Source: an uncultured Clostridia bacterium (lineage in GTDB: Bacteria; Bacillota; Clostridia; TANB77; CAG-508). From it: 5,201 nucleotides of DNA. The translations under genes and the position numbers were made by a program. The notes under the pieces were generated by a model that ran no database searches, had not been told where the DNA came from, and saw only the letters and a list, made by a program, of their open reading frames with translations. How positions within the stretch are numbered: position 1 is the first letter of the stretch; every line of letters starts with the position of its first letter. The stretch covers positions 1-5,201 of the forward strand of contig CANRLA010000085.1 of NCBI GenBank assembly GCA_947631315.1, in the 5' to 3' direction. Below are positions 1 to 5,195 of this stretch, one piece after another.

Positions 1-1872
1 GAAGGGAAGCCATCAGATAAAGCGGTATTAGTATCAAGAGCAATAGATAGACCAATAAGACCTTTATTTCCACATGATTTTAGAAATGATGTATGTGTAA
101 CAAACACAGTTTTATCAGTAGATCAAGACTATAGCCCTGAAGTATGTGCTAATATAGGAACATCTGCAGCTCTATCAATATCAGATATTCCTTGGGCAGG
201 ACCTACTGCTGCAGTTCAAGTAGGATATGTAGATAATAAAATAGTAATTAATCCAACTGAGGAAGAATTTAAAAGAAGTAGATTACGCCTAACAGTTGCA
301 GGAACAGAAACTAAAATAACAATGATTGAAGCAGGAGCAGATGAAATACCAAACGAAACAATGCTTGAAGCAATAAAAGAAGCACATAAAGAAATTATAA
401 AAATTTGTAAATTTATTTCTTCAATAAAAGATGAAATAGGAAAACCAAAATTTGAATATAAATCATTCTCAATTACACCTGAATTTTATGATGCAGTTGT
501 AGAAAAATTTCAAGATGCAATGTATGAAGCTGTTCAAAACAGTGACAAAGAAGTAAGAAATGATAATGTTGACAAAGTTGCTGAAAAAATCAAGAATCTA
601 GCAATAGAAATGTATGGAGAAAATGCAGAAGAAGAACACGCTTTTGATATAGCTACATCAGTTCATGATTTAGAAAAAGCTTGTGTAAGAAAGATGATAT
701 TAACTGAAAATAAGAGACCTGATGGTAGAGGAATAGAAGATATTAGACCACTTAATGCAGAAGTAGGTTTACTTCCAAGAGTTCATGGAAGTGGACTATT
801 CTCAAGAGGACAAACTCAAGTTTTAACAATAGCAACATTAGGAACTAAAAAAGACGAACAAGAGTTAGATGGAATTGACTCTGAAACTTCAAAGAGATAT
901 ATGCACCAATACAATTTCCCATCATATAGTGTAGGAGAAGCAAGACCATCAAAAGGACCTGGAAGAAGAGAAATAGGTCACGGAGCCTTAGCTGAAAGAG
1001 CATTAGTTCCAGTAATACCTAGTGAAGATGAATTTCCATATACAATTAGATTAGTATCAGAAGTATTAGAGTCAAATGGTTCAACTTCTCAAGCAAGTAT
1101 ATGTGGAAGTACATTAGCACTTATGGATGCAGGTGTTCCAATTAAAAAGCCAGTTGCAGGCATATCAACAGGACTTATTACAAACCCTGATGACCCTGAA
1201 AACTATATTGTATTAACAGATATACAAGATATAGAAGACTTCTTTGGTGATATGGACTTTAAAGTAGGTGGAACAAAAGATGGAATTACTGCAATTCAAG
1301 TAGATATAAAAATTGATGGATTAACTTATGATATAATTGAAAAAGCGTTTGAAAAAACTCAAAAAGCAAGAAGTTATATAATAGATGAAATTATATTAAA
1401 AGCAATACCAAGTCCAAGAGAAGATGTTTCTAAGTATGCACCAAAGATTATTCAAACAATGATTCCAGTTGAAAAAATAAAAGATGTTATTGGTTCAGGT
1501 GGAAAAATGATTAACAAAATAATCGAAGAAAATAATGTAAAAATTGACATCGAAGAAGATGGACGAGTTTCAATCTATGCAGAAGATATAGAAAATGCAA
1601 AAGCAGCATTCAAAACTATAGAATCAATAACAAGAGATATAGAAGTAGGAAATATATATAGTGGAGTTGTTTCAAGAATTGCTACATTTGGTGCATTTGT
1701 AGATTTAGGCGGAGGAAAAGAAGGACTTCTTCACATATCAAAGATATCTAATAAAAGAGTTGACAAAGTCGAAGATGTTTTATCTATAGGCGATGAAGTT
1801 ACAGTAAAAGTTAGCGAAATAGATAATCAAGGAAGAATAAATCTTAATATGAAAGATTTAGAAACAAGATAA
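1..1872 (+). CDS. pnp: Polyribonucleotide nucleotidyltransferase (PNPase), 5' end outside window
   Basis: PNPase is a trimeric cytoplasmic 3'-5' exoribonuclease that degrades RNA by phosphorolysis and can also add nucleotides. The frame is open from base 1, so the start lies upstream. The 623 visible residues compare with about 700 in the family, leaving roughly 80 N-terminal residues missing. In visible-residue numbering, the rest of the first RNase PH domain is followed by the all-helical domain. The second RNase PH domain begins near the KRPDGR motif at 238-243, with the phosphate-binding SNGSTS segment at 358-363. Asp413, Asp419 and Lys421 (ED-x-x-GDMDFK) correspond to the E. coli catalytic residues Asp486, Asp492 and Lys494. 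A KH domain carries the GSGGK loop at 498-502, and an S1 domain runs from about 549 to the end with almost no tail. Arginine codons are nearly all AGA, with one CGC, one CGA and no in-frame CGG. The frame shows no disruption. Identification is secure. Confidence 0.97.
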   Translation, partial: EGKPSDKAVLVSRAIDRPIRPLFPHDFRNDVCVTNTVLSVDQDYSPEVCANIGTSAALSISDIPWAGPTAAVQVGYVDNKIVINPTEEEFKRSRLRLTVAGTETKITMIEAGADEIPNETMLEAIKEAHKEIIKICKFISSIKDEIGKPKFEYKSFSITPEFYDAVVEKFQDAMYEAVQNSDKEVRNDNVDKVAEKIKNLAIEMYGENAEEEHAFDIATSVHDLEKACVRKMILTENKRPDGRGIEDIRPLNAEVGLLPRVHGSGLFSRGQTQVLTIATLGTKKDEQELDGIDSETSKRYMHQYNFPSYSVGEARPSKGPGRREIGHGALAERALVPVIPSEDEFPYTIRLVSEVLESNGSTSQASICGSTLALMDAGVPIKKPVAGISTGLITNPDDPENYIVLTDIQDIEDFFGDMDFKVGGTKDGITAIQVDIKIDGLTYDIIEKAFEKTQKARSYIIDEIILKAIPSPREDVSKYAPKIIQTMIPVEKIKDVIGSGGKMINKIIEENNVKIDIEEDGRVSIYAEDIENAKAAFKTIESITRDIEVGNIYSGVVSRIATFGAFVDLGGGKEGLLHISKISNKRVDKVEDVLSIGDEVTVKVSEIDNQGRINLNMKDLETR

Positions 1873-1901
1873 TTAGCTACAAAAAAGTGAATTGTAGTTA
1901 A
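1873..1901 (+). other. Stem-loop immediately after the pnp stop codon
   Basis: Arms 1873-1882 and 1892-1901 pair over 10 bp with a single G-T wobble (1876 with 1898) and a 9-base loop. The stem is AT-rich and is followed by an A-rich stretch rather than a T-run. It is therefore a poor intrinsic terminator by itself and could instead protect the 3' end of the pnp message. The pairing is seen directly; the role is inferred. Confidence 0.5.
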
Positions 1902-1923
1902 AAATATTTATTATAAAATAAAT

Positions 1924-2014
1924 AAACATTCTCTAGTAAACTAGAAGTAAATTTTAATTGTTAGAAAAAGATAACAAGAAGTATTTACTTGAAATAAGCT
2001 GGAGAATGTTTTTT
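1924..2014 (+). terminator. Nested inverted-repeat structure with T-run: probable pnp terminator or small structured RNA
   Basis: A perfect 10-bp outer stem joins AAACATTCTC (1924-1933) to GAGAATGTTT (2002-2011), and the right arm runs directly into a T-run (2009-2014). Inside it are a weak mini-hairpin (1933-1944) and a longer arm. The arm has an 8-bp stem (1945-1952 with 1983-1990), a 5x5 internal loop, and a 6-bp stem (1958-1963 with 1972-1977) with an 8-base loop. The fold resembles a three-way junction of about 90 nt. It lies upstream of the next gene's promoter at 2080-2108, so it is not in that gene's leader. It most simply ends pnp transcription, although intrinsic terminators normally have much shorter loops. 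A weak promoter-like pair (TTGTAG 1892-1897, TAAAAT 1914-1919) would start a transcript close to its first base, so an independent small RNA is possible. Confidence 0.4.
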
Positions 2015-2079
2015 ATAATAATCAAATTAATATAGAAAAATTTAAATATATTGCAAAAAAATGTTAAAAATAAAAATGA

Positions 2080-2108
2080 TTGACAGATAACTTTAATGGG
2101 TATAAAAT
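2080..2108 (+). promoter_or_regulatory. Sigma-A promoter of the deacetylase-murI pair
   Basis: A perfect -35 box TTGACA (2080-2085) is followed by a 17-bp spacer and a -10 box TAAAAT (2103-2108, one mismatch to consensus). Transcription would start near 2115, about 20 bases before the ATG at 2134. The TTG of the -35 box opens an in-frame upstream reading frame, and a gene caller can mistake it for a start codon. Confidence 0.75.
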
Positions 2109-2120
2109 AACTTTAAAATT

Positions 2121-2126
2121 AAGGGA
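2121..2126 (+). promoter_or_regulatory. Ribosome binding site that fixes the deacetylase start at 2134
   Basis: AAGGGA lies 7 bases before ATG 2134. The alternative in-frame TTG at 2080 has no Shine-Dalgarno sequence and lies upstream of the expected transcript start, so 2134 is the better start. Confidence 0.7.
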
Positions 2127-2133
2127 TGTAAAA

Positions 2134-3052
2134 ATGGATTATTTAATAAAAATAGAGAATAAAAAGTTAAATAAAAAACGAGTAGCTTTATTAATAATAA
2201 TTATAGTATTAATTATTGTTTTTTGTATTGCTTTATTTTTATGTTTAAAAAATAATAAAAGAAACAAAAAAGAATCAAAATTATCTGATAATATAGACAA
2301 TTTGGTACAAATTGAAAACATAGTAGAAGAAAATATAATAGAAAAAAATGTAGCAGAAGAACAAAAATATAATTTTGAACCCTTAAATGTTGAAGAATTT
2401 GAAAGATTTGATAGTATCTATAAAGCAAGTGATCCCAAAAGGGTATTTTTAACATTTGATGATGGACCAACAGAGCAAGTTACACCATATATTTTAAACT
2501 TGCTAAAAAACGAAGATATAAAAGCATCATTTTTTGTATTGGGAAATAGAGTTGATTCAAATCCTGAATTAGTAAAAAGGGAATATGAAGAAGGTCATTT
2601 TATAGGAAACCATGGATATACTCATAAATATAGTTCAATTTATGCAAGTGCTGACACAGTAATGGAAGAATATTATAGAACAAATCAATCAATAAGAGAC
2701 GCTATAGGGAATCAAGAATATAATTCATTAGTATTTAGATTTCCAGGAGGCTCAGTAGGGCGGATATTATGATTCATTAAAAAAGGCAACAAAACAAGTA
2801 TTAAGAGAAAAGGGAATAGCTAGTGTAGATTGGAATGCACTTATAGGAGATTCAGAAGGTTTAAATACAAAAGAAAAATTATTAAATAGATTTTATGAAA
2901 CAGTGCAAAACCAACATAGCGTAGTATTACTTATGCATGATGCAGCTGACAAAATTTTAACTTATGATGTTTTACCTGATATAATATCATATTTTAGAGA
3001 AAATGGATATGAATTTAGAAGTTTGTATGATGTAATTTTAAGAGAAAATTAG
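2134..3052 (+). CDS. Membrane-anchored polysaccharide deacetylase (NodB/CE4 family), interrupted by a +1 frameshift at CGG 2761
   Basis: CE4-family enzymes use a metal to remove N-acetyl groups from extracellular polymers such as peptidoglycan. After a short basic N-terminus comes one membrane segment (residues 17-38). A charged linker precedes the catalytic domain, which should lie outside the cell. Motif 1 is TFDDGP (107-112), motif 2 is H160-G-Y-T-H164, and motif 3 is RFPGG (202-206). The zero frame ends at TGA 2770-2772 after 212 residues. From GGA 2762 the next frame continues the family sequence (GYYDSLKK, then SVDWN and the LLMHD motif with its catalytic His) to TAG 3050-3052. The complete product would be 305 residues; without the shift it lacks motifs 4 and 5 and should be inactive. 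The extra base is a C before GG, or equally one G of the GGG run. The gene follows pnp as ylxY does in B. subtilis. It is a pseudogene unless the shift is programmed or a sequence error. Confidence 0.9.
2758..2772 (+). other. +1 frameshift site 1 (GGG CGG, zero-frame stop TGA)
   Basis: In the zero frame the codons are GGG CGG ATA TTA TGA. If one base is skipped, the reading is GGG, then GGA TAT TAT GAT (Gly-Gly-Tyr-Tyr-Asp), which joins motif 3 to the C-terminal half of the deacetylase. CGG 2761-2763 is the only CGG triplet I find in this gene in any frame. Confidence 0.8.
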
Positions 3053-3123
3053 TAACATCATAAATAAAAATTATAAAGAAAAAGAGAGAAAATATAAAAC
3101 TAAGAAGTAATATAAAGTAAAAA

Positions 3124-3928
3124 ATGGTGGATATAAAACTAGAAAGTGTGAATACATTGAATAAAAATAAAATTGGGATATTTGACTCAGGAATTGGAGG
3201 AGTTACAGTCTTAAAAGAAATAGTAAAATTATTACCAAATGAAGAATATATATACTATAGTGATTCCAAAAATAATCCTTATGGAGATAAAAAAGATGAT
3301 GAAATAAAATTAATATGTGAAAAAATTACAAATCATCTTTTAGAAAAAAATTGTAAAATTATTGTAATTGCGTGTAATACAGCAAGTGCAAAATGCGCAA
3401 ATTATTTAAGAGAAAAATATAGGGATATTATGTTTGTAGCAATTGAACCAGCTTATAAAATGGTTTATGATTATGCTTATGAAAATCCTACCTTGGTAAT
3501 GGCAACTAAAGGAACAATTGAAAGTGAAAGATTTAATTTGTTGCTAAAAAAATATGATAATCATAAGACTTATTTACTTCCATGTGTGGGACTTGCTAAC
3601 CTTATAGAAGAAGGGGATAATGAAAAAATCGTTTCTTATTTACAAGAGAATCTAAGAAAGTATAAAGGAAATGTTAAAAATGTTGTGCTTGGTTGTACAC
3701 ATTATCCATTAGTGCAAAGCCAAATAAGGGATGTATTAGGAGAAGTTACATTTTTTAATCGGTGCGTATAAAGTTGCAATTCACTTAAAAGATGTTTTAA
3801 AAGAAAATGGCTTGTTAGATGAAACAGTAAAAACAAATATTAAAATAGAATTTGAAGATTCACAAAATTCAAAAGATAAAGAAAAAAGATTTTATGATAT
3901 ACTTAAATCTATCTATTTTACACATTAA
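3124..3928 (+). CDS. murI: Glutamate racemase, interrupted by a +1 frameshift at CGG 3760
   Basis: MurI is a cofactor-independent cytoplasmic enzyme that converts L- to D-glutamate for the peptidoglycan stem peptide. The substrate-binding start IGIFDSGIGG is at residues 17-26, and NPYGDKK at 51-57. The two catalytic cysteines are in ACNTASA (Cys84) and GCTHYP (Cys191). The zero frame stops at TAA 3769-3771 after 215 residues. From GGT 3761 the next frame restores the conserved (D/N)-G segment and continues (GAYKVAIHLK, DVLKENGLL) to TAA 3926-3928. The whole protein would be 267 residues, the usual MurI length. Start choice is uncertain: ATG 3124 gives about 15 extra residues before the conserved core and has only a weak purine-rich upstream stretch, while GTG 3148 is possible. 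The gene follows the deacetylase by 71 bases with no recognisable promoter, so co-transcription is likely. MurI is normally essential, which makes a true null allele unlikely unless another D-glutamate source exists. Confidence 0.93.
3757..3771 (+). other. +1 frameshift site 2 (AAT CGG, zero-frame stop TAA)
   Basis: Zero-frame codons are AAT CGG TGC GTA TAA. Skipping the C gives AAT, then GGT GCG TAT AAA (Asn-Gly-Ala-Tyr-Lys). The glycine falls at the conserved (D/N)-G position of glutamate racemases, so here the C is clearly the surplus base. CGG 3760-3762 is the only CGG triplet I find in murI. Confidence 0.85.
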
Positions 3929-3986
3929 TAAAAAGTCCTTTTTCTATGGCGAAAATTTTCCTCTCACTTTTAGATAAAAAAATAAT

Positions 3987-3998
3987 TTGATTAATCAA
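3987..3998. promoter_or_regulatory. Perfect palindrome over the -35 box (operator candidate)
   Basis: TTGATTAATCAA is a perfect 12-bp palindrome that completely contains the -35 hexamer of the promoter of the gene at 4062. A dimeric repressor bound there would block RNA polymerase. No candidate regulator gene is visible in the window. Confidence 0.4.
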
Positions 3999-4016
3999 CT
4001 GTTGCTATGATATAAT
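3987..4016 (+). promoter_or_regulatory. Extended -10 promoter of the small gene at 4062
   Basis: A perfect extended -10 (TGA before TATAAT, with TATAAT at 4011-4016) is preceded at 18 bp by TTGATT (3987-3992), a 4/6 match to the -35 consensus. Transcription would start near 4023, giving a leader of about 40 bases. Confidence 0.75.
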
Positions 4017-4023
4017 TTTATTG

Positions 4024-4035
4024 TACTAGGTAGTA
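4024..4035. promoter_or_regulatory. Dyad at the expected transcription start (operator candidate)
   Basis: TACTA and TAGTA arms (4024-4028 and 4031-4035) are perfect reverse complements separated by GG. The dyad sits right at the expected +1 of the gene at 4062. It is short enough to be chance, but its position is typical of a repressor site. Confidence 0.3.
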
Positions 4036-4049
4036 TTTCAGTATGAAAT

Positions 4050-4054
4050 GGAGG
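4050..4054 (+). promoter_or_regulatory. Strong Shine-Dalgarno of the gene at 4062
   Basis: GGAGG lies 7 bases before ATG 4062. It is much stronger than the site in front of murI and supports this small reading frame as a real gene. Confidence 0.8.
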
Positions 4055-4061
4055 TATATTT

Positions 4062-4355
4062 ATGAAATTAAATTCCAAAGAACTTTTAAGTTATCAACAA
4101 TTTTGGAAAGAGAGTAATAATCTATCTCAACAACATCAAAATGGTCTTATTAACTTATCTAATAAATTGCTAGAACGGGCAAAAGATTATGATGGAGAAA
4201 TAGATAATATTACTCTTTTGTATCCAGAAGACTGCTCTGATTTCAGCGTATTTACAGACTTTGCATCTATAATGCAGGCATATGTTACTGTAAGGAATGA
4301 AGGTGGGGCTAAATTAACAGGTTGGTTTCTTAATCGCGAAGTTGATGTGGAATGA
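4062..4355 (+). CDS. Unrecognised 97-residue protein
   Basis: I do not recognise this protein. It is soluble-looking and acidic overall, with no signal peptide, membrane segment or cysteine cluster (one Cys, in the PEDCSDF segment). The N-terminal half (to about residue 45, LLERAKDYDG) is rich in Gln, Asn, Ser and Lys and looks helical. The C-terminal half (ITLLYPED to GWFLNREVDVE) alternates hydrophobic and polar residues and looks like a mixed alpha/beta fold. It is believable as a gene because an extended -10 promoter, a GGAGG ribosome binding site and a downstream hairpin all agree with it. It uses CGG (4176-4178) and CGC as ordinary arginine codons, which the genes to its left avoid. Its 3' half is richer in GC than they are, so acquisition from outside is plausible. 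Phage or mobile-element cargo is a guess from its size and setting only. Confidence 0.7.
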   Translation: MKLNSKELLSYQQFWKESNNLSQQHQNGLINLSNKLLERAKDYDGEIDNITLLYPEDCSDFSVFTDFASIMQAYVTVRNEGGAKLTGWFLNREVDVE

Positions 4356-4362
4356 ACCTCTA

Positions 4363-4385
4363 AACCGGCAAGCTTATTGCCGGTT
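4363..4385 (+). terminator. Hairpin after the gene at 4062
   Basis: AACCGGCAA (4363-4371) pairs perfectly with TTGCCGGTT (4377-4385) around a 5-base loop, starting 7 bases after the stop codon. It is the strongest GC-containing stem in the window. The tail is only ATCTTT, so termination may be partial. Confidence 0.6.
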
Positions 4386-4564
4386 ATCTTTAAGTGCGAC
4401 GATTTTACTTATTGGAGCCGACGTCGTAGTTATCTACAACTTTTTCTCTCACTCAACGATTGATACAAATATCAATCAATTTATTAAAGTATATCATATT
4501 TTTAATAAATTACAATACAAATAACTAAAAAATTCAAACTAAAAATAAGTTTTTAAAATACAAA
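4386..4564. other. Non-coding stretch between the convergent genes
   Basis: I see no gene here. The first 50 bases are unusually GC-rich for this DNA: a 7-bp stem pairs 4395-4401 with 4422-4428 (one G-T), the palindrome CGACGTCG lies at 4419-4426, and a short stem follows at 4426-4437 just before a T-run (4440-4445). A perfect 8-bp hairpin with a 4-base loop lies at 4458-4477 (GATTGATA and TATCAATC). The rest is AT-rich. These may be back-up terminators of the gene at 4062 or remnants of imported DNA. Confidence 0.4.
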
Positions 4565-4598
4565 CAAAGGAGATGTTTTTAATACAACATCTCCTTTG
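4565..4598 (-). terminator. Intrinsic terminator of the minus-strand gene
   Basis: A perfect 13-bp stem (4565-4577 with 4586-4598) encloses an 8-base loop. Read on the minus strand it follows the stop codon at 4617 by 18 bases and is followed by a T-rich tail (TTTGTTTGTATTTT, counting from the stem). The + side tail is less T-rich, so its main direction is minus, with possible bidirectional action between the convergent genes. Confidence 0.8.
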
Positions 4599-4616
4599 AT
4601 AGTGTTTAGAATTTCT

Positions 4617-4985
4617 TCATTTCATTCTTTTTCTAGCCCACTCAAGTCGTTCAGTAGCTTCTTTCTTTTCATCTTCGCTTAATTCACGACCAAGTTTTGG
4701 GCAGTAGAGAGGTTTGCGAATATTAGTATATTCGCTAGGTCTTTCAAGAGAACCTGCAATCACACCATTGACCTCAAGGCAGACAGCTTTCATGTCATTA
4801 TCTCTGAACCAGTCAAATGGGTCAGGATCAGGTAATAGCCGAAAAGCACTACACTGATCGCAGTACTCGCTACCACCTACACCTTGAGTAGAATAAGACA
4901 ACTTCCCATCACTATCAACGGCAACGACAGAGATACCAGACTCCTCAAATTTCTTAATTTCGTGAAGATTCTTTTCACTTAACAT
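4617..4985 (-). CDS. Unrecognised 122-residue cysteine-containing protein
   Basis: I do not recognise this protein. There is no signal peptide or membrane segment. It has an N-terminal segment with a SVVAVDSDGKL strand pattern (residues 19-29), a CxxC pair (Cys42 and Cys45, in YCDQC), and further cysteines Cys69 and Cys95 (YCPKLGREL). Four cysteines in this layout could bind a metal such as zinc, the last one in a degenerate zinc-ribbon-like context. The C-terminus (103-122) is a charged helix rich in Glu, Lys and Arg. The start at 4985 is chosen because AGGAGG lies 7 bases upstream; the in-frame TTG at 5003 would place the Shine-Dalgarno inside the gene. The gene has its own promoter, leader and terminator and converges on the gene at 4062. 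One 60-base sample counts about 43% GC, far above the left genes, and arginine 49 is CGG. Both point to acquired DNA. Confidence 0.75.
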   Translation of the reverse strand: MLSEKNLHEIKKFEESGISVVAVDSDGKLSYSTQGVGGSEYCDQCSAFRLLPDPDPFDWFRDNDMKAVCLEVNGVIAGSLERPSEYTNIRKPLYCPKLGRELSEDEKKEATERLEWARKRMK

Positions 4986-4992
4986 TGTTTTT

Positions 4993-4998
4993 CCTCCT
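4993..4998 (-). promoter_or_regulatory. Shine-Dalgarno that fixes the minus-strand start
   Basis: AGGAGG on the minus strand, 7 bases before the ATG at 4985. A 10-bp palindrome AACAATTGTT (4999-5008) begins just upstream and could fold over the site or bind a protein. Confidence 0.85.
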
Positions 4999-5044
4999 AA
5001 CAATTGTTTTTCGAGAATTTAACAACTTGCTATTCTTATTATAG

Positions 5045-5060
5045 TTCGTATAGCTACGAA
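5045..5060. promoter_or_regulatory. Second dyad just downstream of the start (operator or leader hairpin)
   Basis: TTCGTA (5045-5050) and TACGAA (5055-5060) are perfect inverted repeats with a 4-base centre. The dyad abuts the first one. TATAGCTA occurs in both dyads (5049-5056 and 5064-5071), 15 bases apart. As RNA this would be a small hairpin near the 5' end of the leader. Confidence 0.45.
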
Positions 5061-5080
5061 TGATATAGCTAGTATATCAT
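5060..5080. promoter_or_regulatory. Dyad over the -10 box (operator candidate)
   Basis: ATGATATA (5060-5067) and TATATCAT (5073-5080) are perfect 8-bp inverted repeats with a 5-base centre. The dyad covers the -10 hexamer and expected start of the minus-strand promoter, a classic repressor position. Confidence 0.5.
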
Positions 5081-5099
5081 ATTATTATGTAAATTTCAA
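5071..5099 (-). promoter_or_regulatory. Promoter of the minus-strand gene
   Basis: On the minus strand, -35 TTGAAA (5099-5094) is followed by a 17-bp spacer and an extended -10 (TGA then TATACT, 5076-5071). Transcription would start near 5064, giving a leader of about 80 bases. The core TATGATATACT differs by one base from TATGATATAAT in the promoter of the gene at 4062. Confidence 0.7.
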
Positions 5100-5140
5100 C
5101 GGTTTCGGCAAAAAATAATTTTTTCGTGAAGTGAAAATTT

Positions 5141-5195
5141 AAATTCCAGTTTTAAAATAGGAAAAAGGAATTTAGTCTTACACCCAATTCCAGTT
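5141..5195. repeat. Short repeats at the right edge
   Basis: AATTCCAGTT occurs twice (5142-5151 and 5186-5195), 44 bases apart. AAATTCC (5141-5147) and GGAATTT (5167-5173) form an inverted repeat. No gene is visible from 5100 to 5201. The repeats may belong to a control region of something beyond the window edge. Confidence 0.3.

Noticed and set aside
2080..2133. TTG start giving an 18-codon N-terminal extension of the deacetylase
   Set aside because: The TTG is part of a perfect -35 box, lies upstream of the expected transcript start and has no Shine-Dalgarno; ATG 2134 has one at 7 bases.
2139..2470. Two minus-strand open frames of 60 and 85 codons
   Set aside because: They lie opposite the deacetylase membrane and linker region, have low-complexity Phe/Leu/Ile-rich translations and no ribosome binding sites; they are shadows of the AT-rich gene.
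2770..2772. Stop-codon readthrough or selenocysteine at TGA in the deacetylase
   Set aside because: Continuing in the same frame gives a sequence unlike the family that soon stops again; only the +1 frame restores the protein. The same holds for TAA 3769 in murI.
2755..2772. RF2-type programmed frameshift
   Set aside because: The prfB type needs a CTT-TGA slippery stop with an upstream Shine-Dalgarno-like element. Neither shift site has a stop at the slip position, and site 2 has no such element.
3930..3944. Possible murI terminator AAAAAG-TC-CTTTTT
   Set aside because: The stem is almost all A-T, with a loop of 2-4 bases, and no GC-containing stem is present; too weak to call.
4342..4524. 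Open frame of about 60 codons with a hydrophobic stretch, overlapping the end of the gene at 4062
   Set aside because: It has no Shine-Dalgarno, and it runs through the 9-bp terminator hairpin and the non-coding gap, so it is probably accidental. A small membrane peptide cannot be excluded.
4986..5003. TTG start at 5003 for the minus-strand gene
   Set aside because: It would place the AGGAGG ribosome binding site inside the coding region; ATG 4985 is correctly spaced from it.
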